Part shown: positions 9,662-19,190 of the stretch, piece by piece | How positions within the stretch are numbered: the first letter of the stretch is position 1 | Layout of the letters: each line of letters opens with the position of its first letter | Program-made: the position numbers and the translations under genes | The notes under the pieces: generated by a model | Databases searched by the model: none | What the model saw: only the letters and a program-made list of their open reading frames with translations | Told to the model about the DNA's origin: nothing | Assembly (NCBI RefSeq): GCF_017916475.1 | Contig: NZ_JAFMTB010000002.1 | Span: 372,001-436,000, forward strand | Origin: Patulibacter sp. SYSU D01012 | GTDB lineage: Bacteria > Actinomycetota > Thermoleophilia > Solirubrobacterales > Solirubrobacteraceae | Length of the DNA: 64,000 bases | Reading direction: 5' to 3'

Positions 9662-11509
9662 TCAGGCGGCGACGCGGAAGCGCTGCACGAGCTGCTCGAG
9701 CGTCTGCGCGGTGGCGGAGAGCTCCTGCGCGGACGCGCTGATCTGCTCGGCCGACGCGGACGTCTGCTGCGTGGAGGCGGACACCTGCTCCGCGGTGGCG
9801 GAGGAAGACTCCGCGACGGACGCGACCCCGCCGATGTCGCTCGAGACGCGCTCCGAGCTGGCCAGGATCTCCTGGCCGGCCGCGGCGATGGCGGTGATGC
9901 GGGCGCCCATGTCGTCGACGGCCGCGCCGATCGCCTCGAACGCCGAGCGGGCGTCGGCGACGATCTCCGTCCCCTGCTCGGTGCGGCGGACGCCGTCCTC
10001 GACGACCTCCACCGCGCGACTCGTCTCGCGCTGGATCTGCTCCACGAGCCCCGCGATCGTCTCGGCCGCCTCGTTGGACTCCTCCGCCAGCTTGCGGACC
10101 TCCTCCGCCACGACCGCGAACCCGCGGCCCTGCTCACCCGCGCGCGCCGCCTCGATCGCCGCGTTGAGCGCCAGCAGGTTCGTCTGCGCGGAGATCGCCG
10201 TGATCGTCTCGACGAACTGCCCGATCTGCTGCGACTTCTCCGCCAGCTCCGCGATCGCCGTCGCGGTCTCCTGCGAGTTGGCCTGGACGGCGGACATCGC
10301 CGCGTCGGCGGACTGGACGGCCTCGACGCCGCGCTCGGTGCGCTCGCGCGCCTCCTCGGCCACGTGCGCGGCCTCCTCGGCGGAGCGCCCGTTGCGGCCG
10401 ACGATCTCGACGGTCTCCCCCATCGCGTCCTGGACGACGCCGATGCGCTGCACCTGCGTCTCGGCGCCGGTGGCGACGTCGACGATCGCGGTCGCGATCT
10501 CGCTGACCGCCTTCGACGTCTCCTCCGACGTCGACGTCAGCTGCTCGGACGCCGACGAGACGGTGCCCGCCGAGGTCGCGAGCTCGCCGATCATGTCCGC
10601 CAGCTGCGTGCGCATCGTGTTGTAGGAGCCGATGCTGCCCTGGGCGCGCGCGAGCATGACGTTGAACGTCGCGGAGAGCTCGCCCAGCTCGTCCTTCGAC
10701 CGGACGTCGAGCGGCTTCGTGACGATGCCGACGTGCTGGGTCAGGTCGCCCTGGGTGACGGCCTCGAGCGCGTTCGTCAGGTCGTTGAGGCAGTTGGCGT
10801 TCAGGGAGCGGACGCGATCCTGGAGCGCCCGCACCGGGCGGACAATGGCGCGGGTGGTGGCCACGGCGATGAGCGCGGCGACGGCCATGAAGACGAGCGC
10901 CACGATGATCATCAGGCGGCGGGCCGACGTGCCGGCGGACTGCGCGTCGTCGACGTGCCTGCCGACCATCGCGCGGACGGCCAGGCGGACGGCGTCGGAG
11001 TCCGCGAGCACCCGGTCGGCGAGCGGCATGATCTGGTCGGTGTAGACCGTGCGCGAGCCGCTGCGGTCGTCGGCGCCGCGCGCCGTCTCGGCGGTCGACA
11101 GCCGGATCGCCTTCGTGATCGCCGCGACGAGCTCGGCGCGGTCGGCGAGGAGCTTCGCGACCGGCGCCTCGACGGCCGTCCCGCGGACGAGCGTCGCGAT
11201 GCGCTTGCCGGCGGCGGCGTTGGCGCGGCCCCGGGCCGTCAGCTGCGCGGCGATGCGCTTCTCGTTCTGCGCGTCCCCGTCGTAGACGTAGAGGTGCTCG
11301 GTCGTCAGCCGCACCGACGCCTGCGTGTCGAGCGAGCCGGCGATGTCGAGCGCCGGCACGTCGCGGTCGCTCACCTTGCCGGTGGCGTCGTTCACCGTGC
11401 CGAATCCGGACACGCCGACGAGCGTGACGACGAGCAGGGCCAGGCCCAGGGCGCCGAACGCCACGGCGAGCCGGTGCGCCAGGCGAAGGTCGTTGAAGCG
11501 GGAAAGCAT
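9662..11509 (-). CDS. Methyl-accepting chemotaxis protein 3
   Basis: 615-aa chemoreceptor. ATG 11509 follows GAGGAG and places TM1 at about residues 14-33; the frame is open far upstream through aroE but that extension is not coding. The sensor carries H-L-Y-V-Y-D-G-D and D-R-S-G-S-R-x-x-Y-x-D-Q-I-M-P-L-A, matching receptor 1. Then come TM2, HAMP with the shared N-C-L-N-D-L motif, methylation helices and the conserved signalling tip. It shares near-identical DNA blocks with receptor 2. The gene has its own FliA-type promoter, with an imperfect 18-bp palindrome just upstream of the -35. Confidence 0.93.
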   Translation of the reverse strand: MLSRFNDLRLAHRLAVAFGALGLALLVVTLVGVSGFGTVNDATGKVSDRDVPALDIAGSLDTQASVRLTTEHLYVYDGDAQNEKRIAAQLTARGRANAAAGKRIATLVRGTAVEAPVAKLLADRAELVAAITKAIRLSTAETARGADDRSGSRTVYTDQIMPLADRVLADSDAVRLAVRAMVGRHVDDAQSAGTSARRLMIIVALVFMAVAALIAVATTRAIVRPVRALQDRVRSLNANCLNDLTNALEAVTQGDLTQHVGIVTKPLDVRSKDELGELSATFNVMLARAQGSIGSYNTMRTQLADMIGELATSAGTVSSASEQLTSTSEETSKAVSEIATAIVDVATGAETQVQRIGVVQDAMGETVEIVGRNGRSAEEAAHVAEEARERTERGVEAVQSADAAMSAVQANSQETATAIAELAEKSQQIGQFVETITAISAQTNLLALNAAIEAARAGEQGRGFAVVAEEVRKLAEESNEAAETIAGLVEQIQRETSRAVEVVEDGVRRTEQGTEIVADARSAFEAIGAAVDDMGARITAIAAAGQEILASSERVSSDIGGVASVAESSSATAEQVSASTQQTSASAEQISASAQELSATAQTLEQLVQRFRVAA

Positions 11510-11553
11510 GATCTCCTCGGAAGGGCAGGGGGCCACGCGGGCCCGATATGCCC

Positions 11554-11582
11554 GGTGTTCGGCCCGAAGCCGCCCCCCTGGA
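11554..11582 (-). promoter_or_regulatory. FliA (sigma-28)-type promoter of chemoreceptor 3
   Basis: Minus strand TCCAG-N14-GCCGAACACC, with the same 14-nt spacing as the other three receptor promoters; 44 bp upstream of the ATG. Confidence 0.6.
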
Positions 11583-11593
11583 CGGCGGGAACG

Positions 11594-11611
11594 CCGTTCG
11601 TCAACGAACGG
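11594..11611. promoter_or_regulatory. Palindrome upstream of chemoreceptor 3 promoter
   Basis: CCGTTCGT-CA-ACGAACGG: an 8-bp inverted repeat with a 2-nt centre, ending 11 bp upstream of the -35 element of the receptor 3 promoter. Its position suits an activator operator; it is absent from the other three receptor promoters. The surrounding 11583-11762 segment has no gene. Confidence 0.35.
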
Positions 11612-11762
11612 CCGATCGGGGCGGACCCTCGACCCGTCGACCCTCGACCTGCGGGTGACGGTTCGGGTGGGCGATCGGGGGGTCCGAGACGGGCGCGGCC
11701 CGCGCGCGGCGCGGCGATCGCGACGGCGGACGGACGCCGATCCGGTGGCCGTCGTCGGCGGA

Positions 11763-11786
11763 CGCCGGCGGAAGGCGCCGCCGGCG
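11763..11786 (-). terminator. Hairpin terminator of the alaS-aroE operon
   Basis: A 9-bp stem (CGCCGGCGG and complement) with a 6-nt loop, 19 nt after the aroE stop codon on the minus strand. Confidence 0.5.
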
Positions 11787-11805
11787 CGCGGGTCGCCGCG
11801 CGGCC

Positions 11806-12618
11806 TCAGCCGCCGTCGCGGGCGGCGGACTCCATCACCGCGCGCGGCACCGGCCTCCCGGTCCAGCGCTCCAGGCTGCGGGCGCCCTGTGCGACGAGGA
11901 TCGCCAGGCCGTCGACGGTGCGCACGCCCGCCGCCTGCGCGGCGTGCAGCAGCGGCGTGCCGCCGGGGCGGTAGACGAGGTCGACGACCGTGCCGTAGGC
12001 GCCCAGGCCGTCGGCCGTCAGGGGCAGCCGCGCGAACGTGGCGTCGGCGTCGTGCAGCCCGACCGACGTGCAGTGGACGAGGACGTCGGCGGCGAACGCG
12101 GCGTCCACCGCCTCGACGCCCAGGTCGCGCGCCAGCTCGTGCGCCCGCTCGGGGGTGCGGTTCCACACGGCCACGCGCGCGGCCCCGGCGGCGCGCAGGG
12201 CCCAGGCGCACGCCCGGGCGCTGCCGCCGGCGCCCAGGACGAGGGCGGTGCGGCCCGCGACGTCGCCGCCCAGGCAGTCGATGAGCCCGGGCGCGTCCGT
12301 GTTGTCGGCCTCGATCGTGCCGTCCTCGAGGACCGTCAGGGTGTTCGCCGCGCCGATGGCCCGCGCAGCCGGGGTGGCGACGTCGGCCACCTCGAGCGCC
12401 AGGTGCTTGTGCGGGATGGTGACGTTGGCCCCGGCGAACCCGCCCCGCGGCAGGGCGCGCAGCGCGTCGGCGGCGACATCGGGCGGCAGGGGGAGCAGGT
12501 CGTAGCCCCAGGCGTGCAGCCCGAGGGCCTGCAGGGCCGCGCGGTGCATCGCGGGCGAGCGGCTGTGCGCGACGGGCCAGCCGGCGACGCCCAGGCGCCA
12601 CCGGCGGGCCGGCGCCAC
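11806..12618 (-). CDS. aroE: Shikimate dehydrogenase
   Basis: 270-aa NADPH-dependent enzyme reducing 3-dehydroshikimate to shikimate in the aromatic amino-acid pathway. Motifs: S-R-S-P-A-M-H for substrate binding near the N-terminus, N-V-T-I-P-H-K with the catalytic Lys, N-T-D with the catalytic Asp, and the nucleotide-binding G-A-G-G-S-A-R. The C-terminal half contains D-L-V-Y-R-P-G-G-T and L-V-A-Q-G-A, typical of AroE. The GTG start at 12618 lies 14 nt after the mltG stop, and a longer in-frame start would overlap mltG. It is the last gene of the alaS-ruvX-methyltransferase-mltG-aroE run, an order typical for actinobacteria. Confidence 0.93.
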   Translation of the reverse strand: MAPARRWRLGVAGWPVAHSRSPAMHRAALQALGLHAWGYDLLPLPPDVAADALRALPRGGFAGANVTIPHKHLALEVADVATPAARAIGAANTLTVLEDGTIEADNTDAPGLIDCLGGDVAGRTALVLGAGGSARACAWALRAAGAARVAVWNRTPERAHELARDLGVEAVDAAFAADVLVHCTSVGLHDADATFARLPLTADGLGAYGTVVDLVYRPGGTPLLHAAQAAGVRTVDGLAILVAQGARSLERWTGRPVPRAVMESAARDGG

Positions 12619-12632
12619 CGCCGCGGCGGGCC

Positions 12633-14516
12633 TCAGCGCTTGCACGCCTTCGAGCCCGGATCGGACGGGTCGCCGCCGGCGCGGCGCTGGGCCGCGTTGT
12701 ACGCCGCGGCGTCCTTCGCGAACTGGGCGTCGGTCGACGAGAACGCGTGGCGTCCGCCGCCGCACGGCCGCACGACGTAGTACAGGTAGGACGCCTTGGC
12801 CGGGTTGGCGGCCGCGCGGATCGACGCCAGGCCGGGGTTGCCGATCGGCGTCGGCGGCAGGCCGGCGCGGGTGCGGGTGTTGTACGGCCCGTCGCGCTCG
12901 AGCTCGGAGACCTTCAGCGGCCGCGACCAGTTGCGCTCGGCGTAGCGGATGGTGGCGTCGATGCCGAGGTGCATGCCCTTGCGCAGGCGGTTGTAGATCA
13001 CCGCCGAGACCAGGCGTCGCTCGGACGGGATGCGCACCTCGCGCTCGATCATCGACGCGATGACGAGCACCTCGTAGCGGTTCATCCCGGCGCGCCGCGC
13101 GCGGCGCATGTCGACCTTGCCGATGTTGGCGCGGAACGCCGCGAGCTGCTTGGCCACGAGGGCCTTCGCGGTCGCACCGGCCCGCGGCAGCTCGTAGGTC
13201 GCCGGGAAGAGGAAGCCCTCCAGCCCCGACTCGCGCTTGGGCTGCCCGTAGGCGTGGGCGTCGAAGCCGGCGCTGCGGGCGCTGGCCTTCACGTAGTCGC
13301 CGGAGACGCCGGCGCCCTTGACCGACGCGGCGGTCTCGCGGCGCGAGAGCCCCTCGGGCACCGAGACCGAGATCACGGGCGCGGCCTTCGGCGCCTGCTG
13401 CAGCGCGTCGAGCGCCGCGGCGTACGACATGTTCTTGCGCAGCCGCAGGTTCCCGGACTGGATGGTGGCCCCGCCCCCGGAGAGCCGCGCGCGGATCGTG
13501 AAGAACGTGGCGTTGCTGATGACGCCGCGCTCCTCGAGCGCCTTGCCGACGTCGCCGACGGACGAGCCCTCGGCGATGCGCACCGTCACGGGCTCGTCGC
13601 CGTCGCCGGCGAACGGCTGCAGGATCAGCACCGCGAGCACGACGAGCACCGCCAGCGGCACCAAGCCGACGAGCAGCGCGATGCGCCGGCCGCGGCGCCG
13701 GCGCGGCGGTCGGCGCGTGGCGACGGTGGCCGGCGGCACCGCGGCCGCGGCGGGCCGCAGCGGCGCGCGGTCGGCGGGCCGCGCCGGTGGCTCGTCGGGG
13801 TCGAACGTGGCGTCGAACGCGTCGTCGGGTGCGCCGGGGCCGCGGCCGCCGCCGCGCGGGGCGGTGGCCGCGGCCGGCGTCCCGGCGGCACCGCGCGGAA
13901 CCGCGGGCCGGGACGCCGGACCGGCGGCGGGGGCGCCGGCCTCGGGCTCCGGCGGCGCGGACGCGCGGTCCGCGGGCGCGGCGGGCGACGGGCGGCGCGA
14001 GGCGGCGGGCCGGCCGGAGCCGGGAGGCGGCGTGGCGGGCGCAGAAGACGGCGCGGGCTCCGGGGCGGCCGGCGCGGGCTCCGGAGCCGCCGGCGCGGGG
14101 CCCGGGGCGACCGGCGCGGGGTCGGCCGGGGCCTCCCACGGCGACGGGCCGTCGGCGGGCGCGGACGGCGCCGGCGCCTGCGCCCACCAGGGGGCCGCGG
14201 CCGCCGGATCGGCGGCCGCCGACGCGGGGGCGTCGCCGCGGCCGGGGTGCGGGTCGAAGGACGCCGCCTCGGCCTGCGCCGCCCAGGCCTCGCCGGCGTG
14301 GGACGGCGCGTCGTGCGGCGGCGCGGGATCGAACGACGCGGCCGCGGCCTGCGCCGCCCACGCGTCGCCGGCCGCGTCGTGCGGGGCCGGGCCCGGCCCG
14401 CTCTCGGGGCCGGACCGCTCCCCGCGCGCGGCCCGCCGGCGTTCGCGCTCCAGGCGTGCGCGCTCGCGGTCGTCCTCGCTGCGGGGCCCGCGGTCGCGGC
14501 GTCCGCGACCCATCAC
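12633..14516 (-). CDS. mltG: Endolytic murein transglycosylase with long cytoplasmic tail
   Basis: 627-aa membrane-anchored lytic transglycosylase that cuts nascent glycan strands and sets their length. Residues 1-278 form an unusually long cytoplasmic Ala/Pro-rich tail; TM is about 279-299; the YceG/MltG domain follows, with the catalytic glutamate in A-S-M-I-E-R-E-V (Glu492), then Y-N-R-L and the closing P-T-P-I-G-N-P-G region. The tail contains two copies of A-W-A-A-Q-A-x-A-A-S-F-D-P (about 52-64 and 77-89) and a weaker W-W-A-Q-A, perhaps short docking motifs. The start is GTG 14516 or ATG 14513; a 9-codon leader ORF ends exactly there. Most homologues have a far shorter tail. Confidence 0.93.
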   Translation of the reverse strand: MMGRGRRDRGPRSEDDRERARLERERRRAARGERSGPESGPGPAPHDAAGDAWAAQAAAASFDPAPPHDAPSHAGEAWAAQAEAASFDPHPGRGDAPASAAADPAAAAPWWAQAPAPSAPADGPSPWEAPADPAPVAPGPAPAAPEPAPAAPEPAPSSAPATPPPGSGRPAASRRPSPAAPADRASAPPEPEAGAPAAGPASRPAVPRGAAGTPAAATAPRGGGRGPGAPDDAFDATFDPDEPPARPADRAPLRPAAAAVPPATVATRRPPRRRRGRRIALLVGLVPLAVLVVLAVLILQPFAGDGDEPVTVRIAEGSSVGDVGKALEERGVISNATFFTIRARLSGGGATIQSGNLRLRKNMSYAAALDALQQAPKAAPVISVSVPEGLSRRETAASVKGAGVSGDYVKASARSAGFDAHAYGQPKRESGLEGFLFPATYELPRAGATAKALVAKQLAAFRANIGKVDMRRARRAGMNRYEVLVIASMIEREVRIPSERRLVSAVIYNRLRKGMHLGIDATIRYAERNWSRPLKVSELERDGPYNTRTRAGLPPTPIGNPGLASIRAAANPAKASYLYYVVRPCGGGRHAFSSTDAQFAKDAAAYNAAQRRAGGDPSDPGSKACKR

Positions 14517-14542
14517 CGCGTGGTCCCGTCCTTCCCAGGCAT
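14513..14542 (-). CDS. Leaderless 9-codon mini-ORF before mltG
   Basis: ATG at 14542 opens MPGKDGTTR-stop. Its TGA overlaps the mltG ATG as TGATG. The ATG lies 7 nt after a TAGCGT -10 hexamer, so it would be the 5' end of the mRNA, and it also contains AAGGA that could serve mltG. Either a coupled leader peptide or simply a short 5' UTR. Confidence 0.3.
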   Translation of the reverse strand: MPGKDGTTR

Positions 14543-14549
14543 CGCGGGA

Positions 14550-14555
14550 ACGCTA
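14550..14555 (-). promoter_or_regulatory. -10 element upstream of mltG leader ORF
   Basis: TAGCGT, 7 nt before the mini-ORF ATG, in the 74-bp gap after the methyltransferase gene; it gives mltG-aroE a promoter inside the operon. Confidence 0.4.
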
Positions 14556-14590
14556 GAGCAGGCGGCGGTCGCCGTGCGGACCCGCCGCGA

Positions 14591-15250
14591 TCAGCGCGCC
14601 GAGAAGACCGCCAGCGCGCCCATCCGCCGGCCCTCGACGGCGGCGAAGCCGGCGGCGCCCAGCCACCCGCGGACCTCGTCGGCGGTGCCCACGTGCCCGA
14701 AGACGCCGAGCCCGCGCATCATCCGCACCGCGTCGTCCTGCCGCCGCCCGGCGCCGCGGACGACGGTGGTCAGCCGCAGCTCGCCGCCGGGGCGCAGCAC
14801 GCGCCGGAACTCGCGCAGGGCTGCCTCGGGGTCGGCGAAGCAGTGCAGGCCGGTGTAGCTCAGCACGACGTCGAAGTCCGCGTCGGGGAAGGGCATCGCC
14901 GTGGCGTCCGCGACCGCGAACCGCACCCCCTCCACCCCGCGCCGCTCGGCCAGGGCCCGCGCCCGCTCGACCATCACGGGCGACAGGTCGACCGCGACGA
15001 CGTCCAGGCCGTGGCCGGGCGGCAGGGCGCGCGGCACGAGGCCGCCGCCGGTCGGCACGTCGAGGACGCGGGTGCCGGCGGGCAGGTCGGCCGCGCGGTC
15101 GATCTCGGCGAACATCTCGCGCACGTCGAAGCCCCACAGCAGCCGGGCGCCGACCGTCGCGAGCAGCGGCGTCTGCACCGCGACGTCGTAGCCCACGGCC
15201 ACGAGTCGCTCGCGGGCCCACCGCTCCTGCACCGGACGCATCGCGGGCAC
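14591..15250 (-). CDS. SAM-dependent class I methyltransferase
   Basis: 219-aa methyltransferase of the Methyltransf_11 type. Motif I is V-L-D-V-P-T-G-G-G (about residue 63), the acidic residue after strand 2 is in V-A-V-D-L-S-P-V-M, then V-A-D-A-T-A-M-P-F-P-D-A-D-F-D-V-V-L and L-R-P-G-G-E-L. The substrate is unknown; a small molecule, quinone or lipid is possible. The GTG start at 15250 comes one base after the ruvX stop, so translation is coupled; ATG 15241 is an alternative. It is inserted between ruvX and mltG, which are usually adjacent, so it may be a lineage-specific addition to the operon. Confidence 0.85.
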   Translation of the reverse strand: MPAMRPVQERWARERLVAVGYDVAVQTPLLATVGARLLWGFDVREMFAEIDRAADLPAGTRVLDVPTGGGLVPRALPPGHGLDVVAVDLSPVMVERARALAERRGVEGVRFAVADATAMPFPDADFDVVLSYTGLHCFADPEAALREFRRVLRPGGELRLTTVVRGAGRRQDDAVRMMRGLGVFGHVGTADEVRGWLGAAGFAAVEGRRMGALAVFSAR

Positions 15251-15251
15251 G

Positions 15252-15659
15252 CTACAGGGGTCCGTCGCCGGCCCTGACGCGCAGCCACTCCTCGAGCAGC
15301 ACCGCGGCGGCGCGGGAGTCCTCGTCCGTCGCCGTGCCGCCGGTGCGCTGGGCCATGCGGGTGGTGAAGCGCTCGTCGTACAGCTCGACCCGCACCCCGT
15401 CGCCGACCGCGTCCTGCAGGGTCGCGGCGAAGGCGCGCGCCTCGCGCGTCTGGTCGGTGTCGTGGCCGCGCAGGCCGAGCGGCAGGCCGACGACGACGGT
15501 CTCGACCTGGCGCTCCTCGATCAGGCGGACGAGCTCCCGCCGGCCCTTGCGGGCGCCGGCGCGCAGCACCGCGGGGAGCGGCGTGACGATCGTGCCGGTC
15601 GGGTCGGCGACGGCGACGCCCGTGCGGCCGGACCCGTAGTCCAGCGCCATCACCCGCAC
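15252..15659 (-). CDS. ruvX: Holliday junction resolvase-like nuclease RuvX/YqgF
   Basis: 135-aa RNase H-fold nuclease of the RuvX (YqgF) family, implicated in 16S rRNA 5' end processing and possibly in branched DNA resolution. The family motifs are M-A-L-D-Y-G-S-G-R-T-G-V-A-V-A-D with the catalytic Asp, V-V-G-L-P-L-G, Y-D-E-R-F-T-T and the C-terminal D-E-D-S-R-A-A-A. The GTG at 15659 follows GGGAGGAG by 5 nt and is preferred over GTG/ATG a few codons later. It lies 17 nt downstream of alaS, the usual neighbour. Confidence 0.93.
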   Translation of the reverse strand: MRVMALDYGSGRTGVAVADPTGTIVTPLPAVLRAGARKGRRELVRLIEERQVETVVVGLPLGLRGHDTDQTREARAFAATLQDAVGDGVRVELYDERFTTRMAQRTGGTATDEDSRAAAVLLEEWLRVRAGDGPL

Positions 15660-15676
15660 GGGCGCTCCTCCCCCGC

Positions 15677-18343
15677 TCAGCCGAGGACCGCGGCGATCGC
15701 GTCGTGCGCGGCGCGCAGCGCGTCGTCCGTCTTCGCCGGGTCCTTGCCGCCGGCCTGGGCCATCGTCGGCTTGCCGCCGCCCCCGCCGCCGACGACGCCG
15801 GCGGCGACCTTGACGACGTCGCCGGCCTTCACGCCGCGCGCGACGACGTCCGGGTCGACGGCGACGACGAGCGCCACCTTGTCGTCGGACGGCGCGGCGA
15901 GCACGACCGCGCCGGCGCCGCCAAGCTGGCCCTTCACGCGGTCGGCGATCGCGGGCAGGTCCTTCGGCGTCACGCCCTCCACCCGGGCGACGACGACCGG
16001 CACGCCGCCGAGCTCGACGGCCTCGGCGGCCAGGGCGCCCTCGTCGACCGCCGGCAGCGCCTTGCCGGCGCCGCTCTTGGCCTGCTCGCGCAGCTTCGCG
16101 ATCCGCTCGACGACCTGGGCGGCGGGGACCTTCGCGGCGTCCGCGATCTCGTCCAGCAGGCCGTCGCGCTCGCGCAGCAGGTCGATCGCGACGGGTCCGG
16201 TGATCGCCTCGACGCGGCGGACGTTGGCCGAGGAGGAGCCCTCGCTCGTGATCTTGAAGACGCCGATCTCGGCCGTCGAGCGCACGTGGGTGCCGCCGCA
16301 CAGCTCGCGCGAGAACGAGCCGTCGCCGATCTCGACCATCCGCACGACGTCGCCGTACTTCTCGCCGAAGAGGGCCATCGCGCCGAGCGCCTTCGCCTGG
16401 TCGATCGGCATCGTCAGCGCGCGCACGGGCTGGTTCTGCAGGATCTGCTCGTTCACGCGGTCCTCGACCCAGCGCAGGTCCTCGGGCGTGAGCTTGCTCG
16501 GGTGCGAGAAGTCGAAGCGCAGCTTGTCGGGGCGCACCGCCGAGCCGGCCTGGTGGACGTGGTCGCCCAGGCGCTCGCGGAGCGCGGCGTGCAGCAGGTG
16601 CGTCGCGGTGTGGTTGCACTGCGTGGCGTGCCGCGCGCGGCGGTCGACGCGGGCGACGACGCGCTGGCCGGAGCGCAGGTCGACGTCCTGGCCGCTCGCG
16701 CCGCCGGTGACGCCGCTCGCGGGCTCGACGACGATCGCCTGGTCGTCGCCGGCGCGCACCACGCCGACGACCCGCGCGGCCTCGCCGCCGTCCTCGAGCA
16801 CGATCGACCCGGCGTCGGAGACCTGGCCGCCGCCCTCGGCGTAGAAGGGGGACTCGGCGAGCTTCAGGTACGTCTTGCCGCCCTGCTCCAGCACGCCGGC
16901 GACCGTCGTGTGCTCCTCGAGGTGCTCGTAGCCCGTGAACGCCGTCGGCTCCTCGGCGACGAGGTGCGCGATCGACCCGGCGGCCGCGCCGCCGTGGTCG
17001 CCGCGGCGCGAGCCGGCCTTCGAGCGCTCGCGCTGCTCGGTCATCAGGCGGTCGAACTCGTCCTGGCCCGTCCAGGCGATGCCGCGCTCGCCCGCGATCT
17101 CCGTCGTCAGCTCGACGGGGAAGCCGAACGTGTCGTGCAGGCGGAAGGCGTCCGCCCCGGAGACCTCGCCCTTGGCGAGCAGCTCGTCGAGCAGCGCCGA
17201 GCCCTGGACGAGCGTGCGGCCGAAGCCCTGCTCCTCGGCGGTGACCCAGGTGCGGATCTCCTCGCGGCGCTCCGCGATCTCGGGGTAGGCCGCGCCCATC
17301 GTCGCGACGACGGCGTCGAGGAAGCGGCCCAGGAACTCCCCCTCGATGCCGATCCGGCGGCCCTGCACGACCGCGCGGCGCATCAGGCGGCGCAGGACGT
17401 AGCCGCGGTCCTCGTTCGACGGGACGACGCCGTCCGAGATCAGGAACGTCATGCCGCGCGTGTGGTCGGCCAGGATGCGCATGGCGCGGTCCGCGGCCTC
17501 GTCGCCGGACTCGTACGTCTTGCCGGAGAGCTCCTCGGCCAGGGCGATGAGCGGCGCGAACTGGTCCGTCTCGAAGATCGTCTCCTTGCCCTGCAGGAGC
17601 ATCGCCATGCGGTTGAGGCCCATGCCGGTGTCGATGGAGTTCGCCGGCAGCGGGACCAGCGTCGACGTGCCGTCCTCGTGCGTCGTCTGGTCGTACTGCA
17701 TGAGCACGAGGTTCCAGAACTCCATGAAGCGGTCGGACTCGTCCTCGCCCGGCTTCGTCGCGGCGCCGTAGGCGGGGCCGCGGTCGAGGTAGAGCTCGGT
17801 GCAGGGGCCGCACGGGCCGTTCGGGCCGGCCTGCCAGAAGTTGTCCTCGCGGCCCAGCTCGACGATGCGCTCGCGCGGCACGCCGACCTCGAGCCAGAAG
17901 TCGATGGACTCCTGGTCGACGCCCAGGCCCAGGCCCTCGTCGCCGCCGAAGACGGTGACCCAGATCTTCTCGGGGTCGAAGCCGAAGCCCTCGGTGGAGA
18001 GCTTCCACGCGAAGGCGATCGCCTCGCGCTTGAAGTAGTCGCCGATCGAGAAGTTGCCGAGCATCTCGAAGAACGTCAGGTGGCGCGCGGTCACGCCGAC
18101 GTTGTCGATGTCGGGCGTGCGGAAGCACTTCTGGCAGCTCGTCAGGCGCCGGGACGGCGGCTGCTCCGCGCCGAGGAAGTACGGCTTGAGCGGGTGCATG
18201 CCCGCCGTCGTCAGCAGGACGGACGGGTCGTGCTGCGCCGGGACGAGCGATGCCGACGCCAGGCGGCGGCTGCCCTGGGCCTCGAAGAAGCCGAGGAAGG
18301 TCTCGCGGATCTCGTCGCTCGTGGTGGGGCGCTGGGAGGTCAC
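15677..18343 (-). CDS. alaS: Alanyl-tRNA synthetase
   Basis: 888-aa class II aminoacyl-tRNA synthetase charging tRNA-Ala, full length. The N-terminal catalytic core begins with E-I-R-E-T-F-L-x-F-F, with T-A-G-M, F[13 protein letters not shown] and C-x-P-C-T-E motifs. The editing domain has H-T-A-T-H-L-L-H and the zinc-binding C-G-G-T-H. A C-terminal DHHA1/oligomerisation domain with a Gly-rich G-G-G-G-G-G-K segment ends the protein. Start GTG 18343 gives the canonical N-terminus; no strong Shine-Dalgarno is visible. It heads the operon and is divergent from the two-component system. Confidence 0.97.
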   Translation of the reverse strand: MTSQRPTTSDEIRETFLGFFEAQGSRRLASASLVPAQHDPSVLLTTAGMHPLKPYFLGAEQPPSRRLTSCQKCFRTPDIDNVGVTARHLTFFEMLGNFSIGDYFKREAIAFAWKLSTEGFGFDPEKIWVTVFGGDEGLGLGVDQESIDFWLEVGVPRERIVELGREDNFWQAGPNGPCGPCTELYLDRGPAYGAATKPGEDESDRFMEFWNLVLMQYDQTTHEDGTSTLVPLPANSIDTGMGLNRMAMLLQGKETIFETDQFAPLIALAEELSGKTYESGDEAADRAMRILADHTRGMTFLISDGVVPSNEDRGYVLRRLMRRAVVQGRRIGIEGEFLGRFLDAVVATMGAAYPEIAERREEIRTWVTAEEQGFGRTLVQGSALLDELLAKGEVSGADAFRLHDTFGFPVELTTEIAGERGIAWTGQDEFDRLMTEQRERSKAGSRRGDHGGAAAGSIAHLVAEEPTAFTGYEHLEEHTTVAGVLEQGGKTYLKLAESPFYAEGGGQVSDAGSIVLEDGGEAARVVGVVRAGDDQAIVVEPASGVTGGASGQDVDLRSGQRVVARVDRRARHATQCNHTATHLLHAALRERLGDHVHQAGSAVRPDKLRFDFSHPSKLTPEDLRWVEDRVNEQILQNQPVRALTMPIDQAKALGAMALFGEKYGDVVRMVEIGDGSFSRELCGGTHVRSTAEIGVFKITSEGSSSANVRRVEAITGPVAIDLLRERDGLLDEIADAAKVPAAQVVERIAKLREQAKSGAGKALPAVDEGALAAEAVELGGVPVVVARVEGVTPKDLPAIADRVKGQLGGAGAVVLAAPSDDKVALVVAVDPDVVARGVKAGDVVKVAAGVVGGGGGGKPTMAQAGGKDPAKTDDALRAAHDAIAAVLG

Positions 18344-18485
18344 GAGGGGGATTCTGCCGCAATCGGGCGTCGGGCCCGCGACGCCGCGCCGCGGCGGCCG
18401 CGCGAGCAGCCGCGGCCGGGCGTCGCGGGGCCGGTTCTTCGTCCGTTCTTCGCCGCCGGAGAGGGGCGGCGCGCGGACGCCGCCC

Positions 18486-18491
18486 TACGCT
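18486..18491 (+). promoter_or_regulatory. -10 element of leaderless response-regulator gene
   Basis: TACGCT, 6-nt spacer, then ATG 18498; the predicted transcription start is at the start codon. Confidence 0.45.
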
Positions 18492-18497
18492 GGCGTC

Positions 18498-19187
18498 ATG
18501 CCGCAGGTCCTGGTCGTCGACGACGAGCCCGCGCTCGTCACCGCCCTCGAGCGCGCGCTGCGGCTGGACGGCCACGAGGTGCGTGTCGCGACGGACGGCG
18601 AGGAGGCGCTCGACCGGCTGGCGCGCACGACGCCGGACCTGGTGATCCTCGACGTGATGATGCCGCGGATGGACGGCCTGGAGGTGTGCCGGAGGCTGCG
18701 CGCCGCGGGCGACCGGGTGCCCGTCCTGATGCTGACCGCGCGCGACGGCGTCGACGACCGCGTCGACGGGCTGGACGCCGGTGCGGACGACTACCTGACG
18801 AAGCCGTTCGCCCTGCGCGAGCTGCGGGCCCGCGTCCGCGCCCTGCTGCGCCGCGCCGACGCCGCGCCCGACGCGGACGACGACGCCGAGCCGCTGCGCT
18901 TCGCCGACCTGCGGATGGATCCGGCCACCCGGCAGGTCTGGCGCGGCGAGCGGCCCGTCGAGCTGACCCGCACGGAGTTCGCGCTGCTCGAGCTGTTCCT
19001 GCGCCACCCGCGCGTCGTGCTGTCCCGCTCCCAGCTGTTCGAGCACGTGTGGGGCTACGACCTGGGCGCGACGTCGAACGCCCTCGGCGTCTACGTCGGC
19101 TACCTGCGGCGCAAGACCGAGGAGGGCGGCGAGCCGCGGCTGCTGCACACGATCCGCGGCGTCGGCTACGCGCTGCGGGAGCCGTAG
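18498..19187 (+). CDS. OmpR/PhoB-family response regulator
   Basis: 229-aa transcription regulator. The receiver domain (1-120) has the acidic pair V-D-D-E, the phosphoacceptor in [13 protein letters not shown] and the L-T-K-P-F lysine; a winged-helix DNA-binding domain follows (about 135-228) with L-T-R-T-E-F-A-L-L and R-G-V-G-Y-A-L. It resembles MprA/TcrA-like actinobacterial regulators. The ATG is 6 nt after a TACGCT hexamer. The cognate kinase begins 3 nt after the stop, so both are co-transcribed. Target genes cannot be identified; envelope or stress control is usual for the subfamily. Confidence 0.95.
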   Translation: MPQVLVVDDEPALVTALERALRLDGHEVRVATDGEEALDRLARTTPDLVILDVMMPRMDGLEVCRRLRAAGDRVPVLMLTARDGVDDRVDGLDAGADDYLTKPFALRELRARVRALLRRADAAPDADDDAEPLRFADLRMDPATRQVWRGERPVELTRTEFALLELFLRHPRVVLSRSQLFEHVWGYDLGATSNALGVYVGYLRRKTEEGGEPRLLHTIRGVGYALREP

Positions 19188-19190
19188 GCC

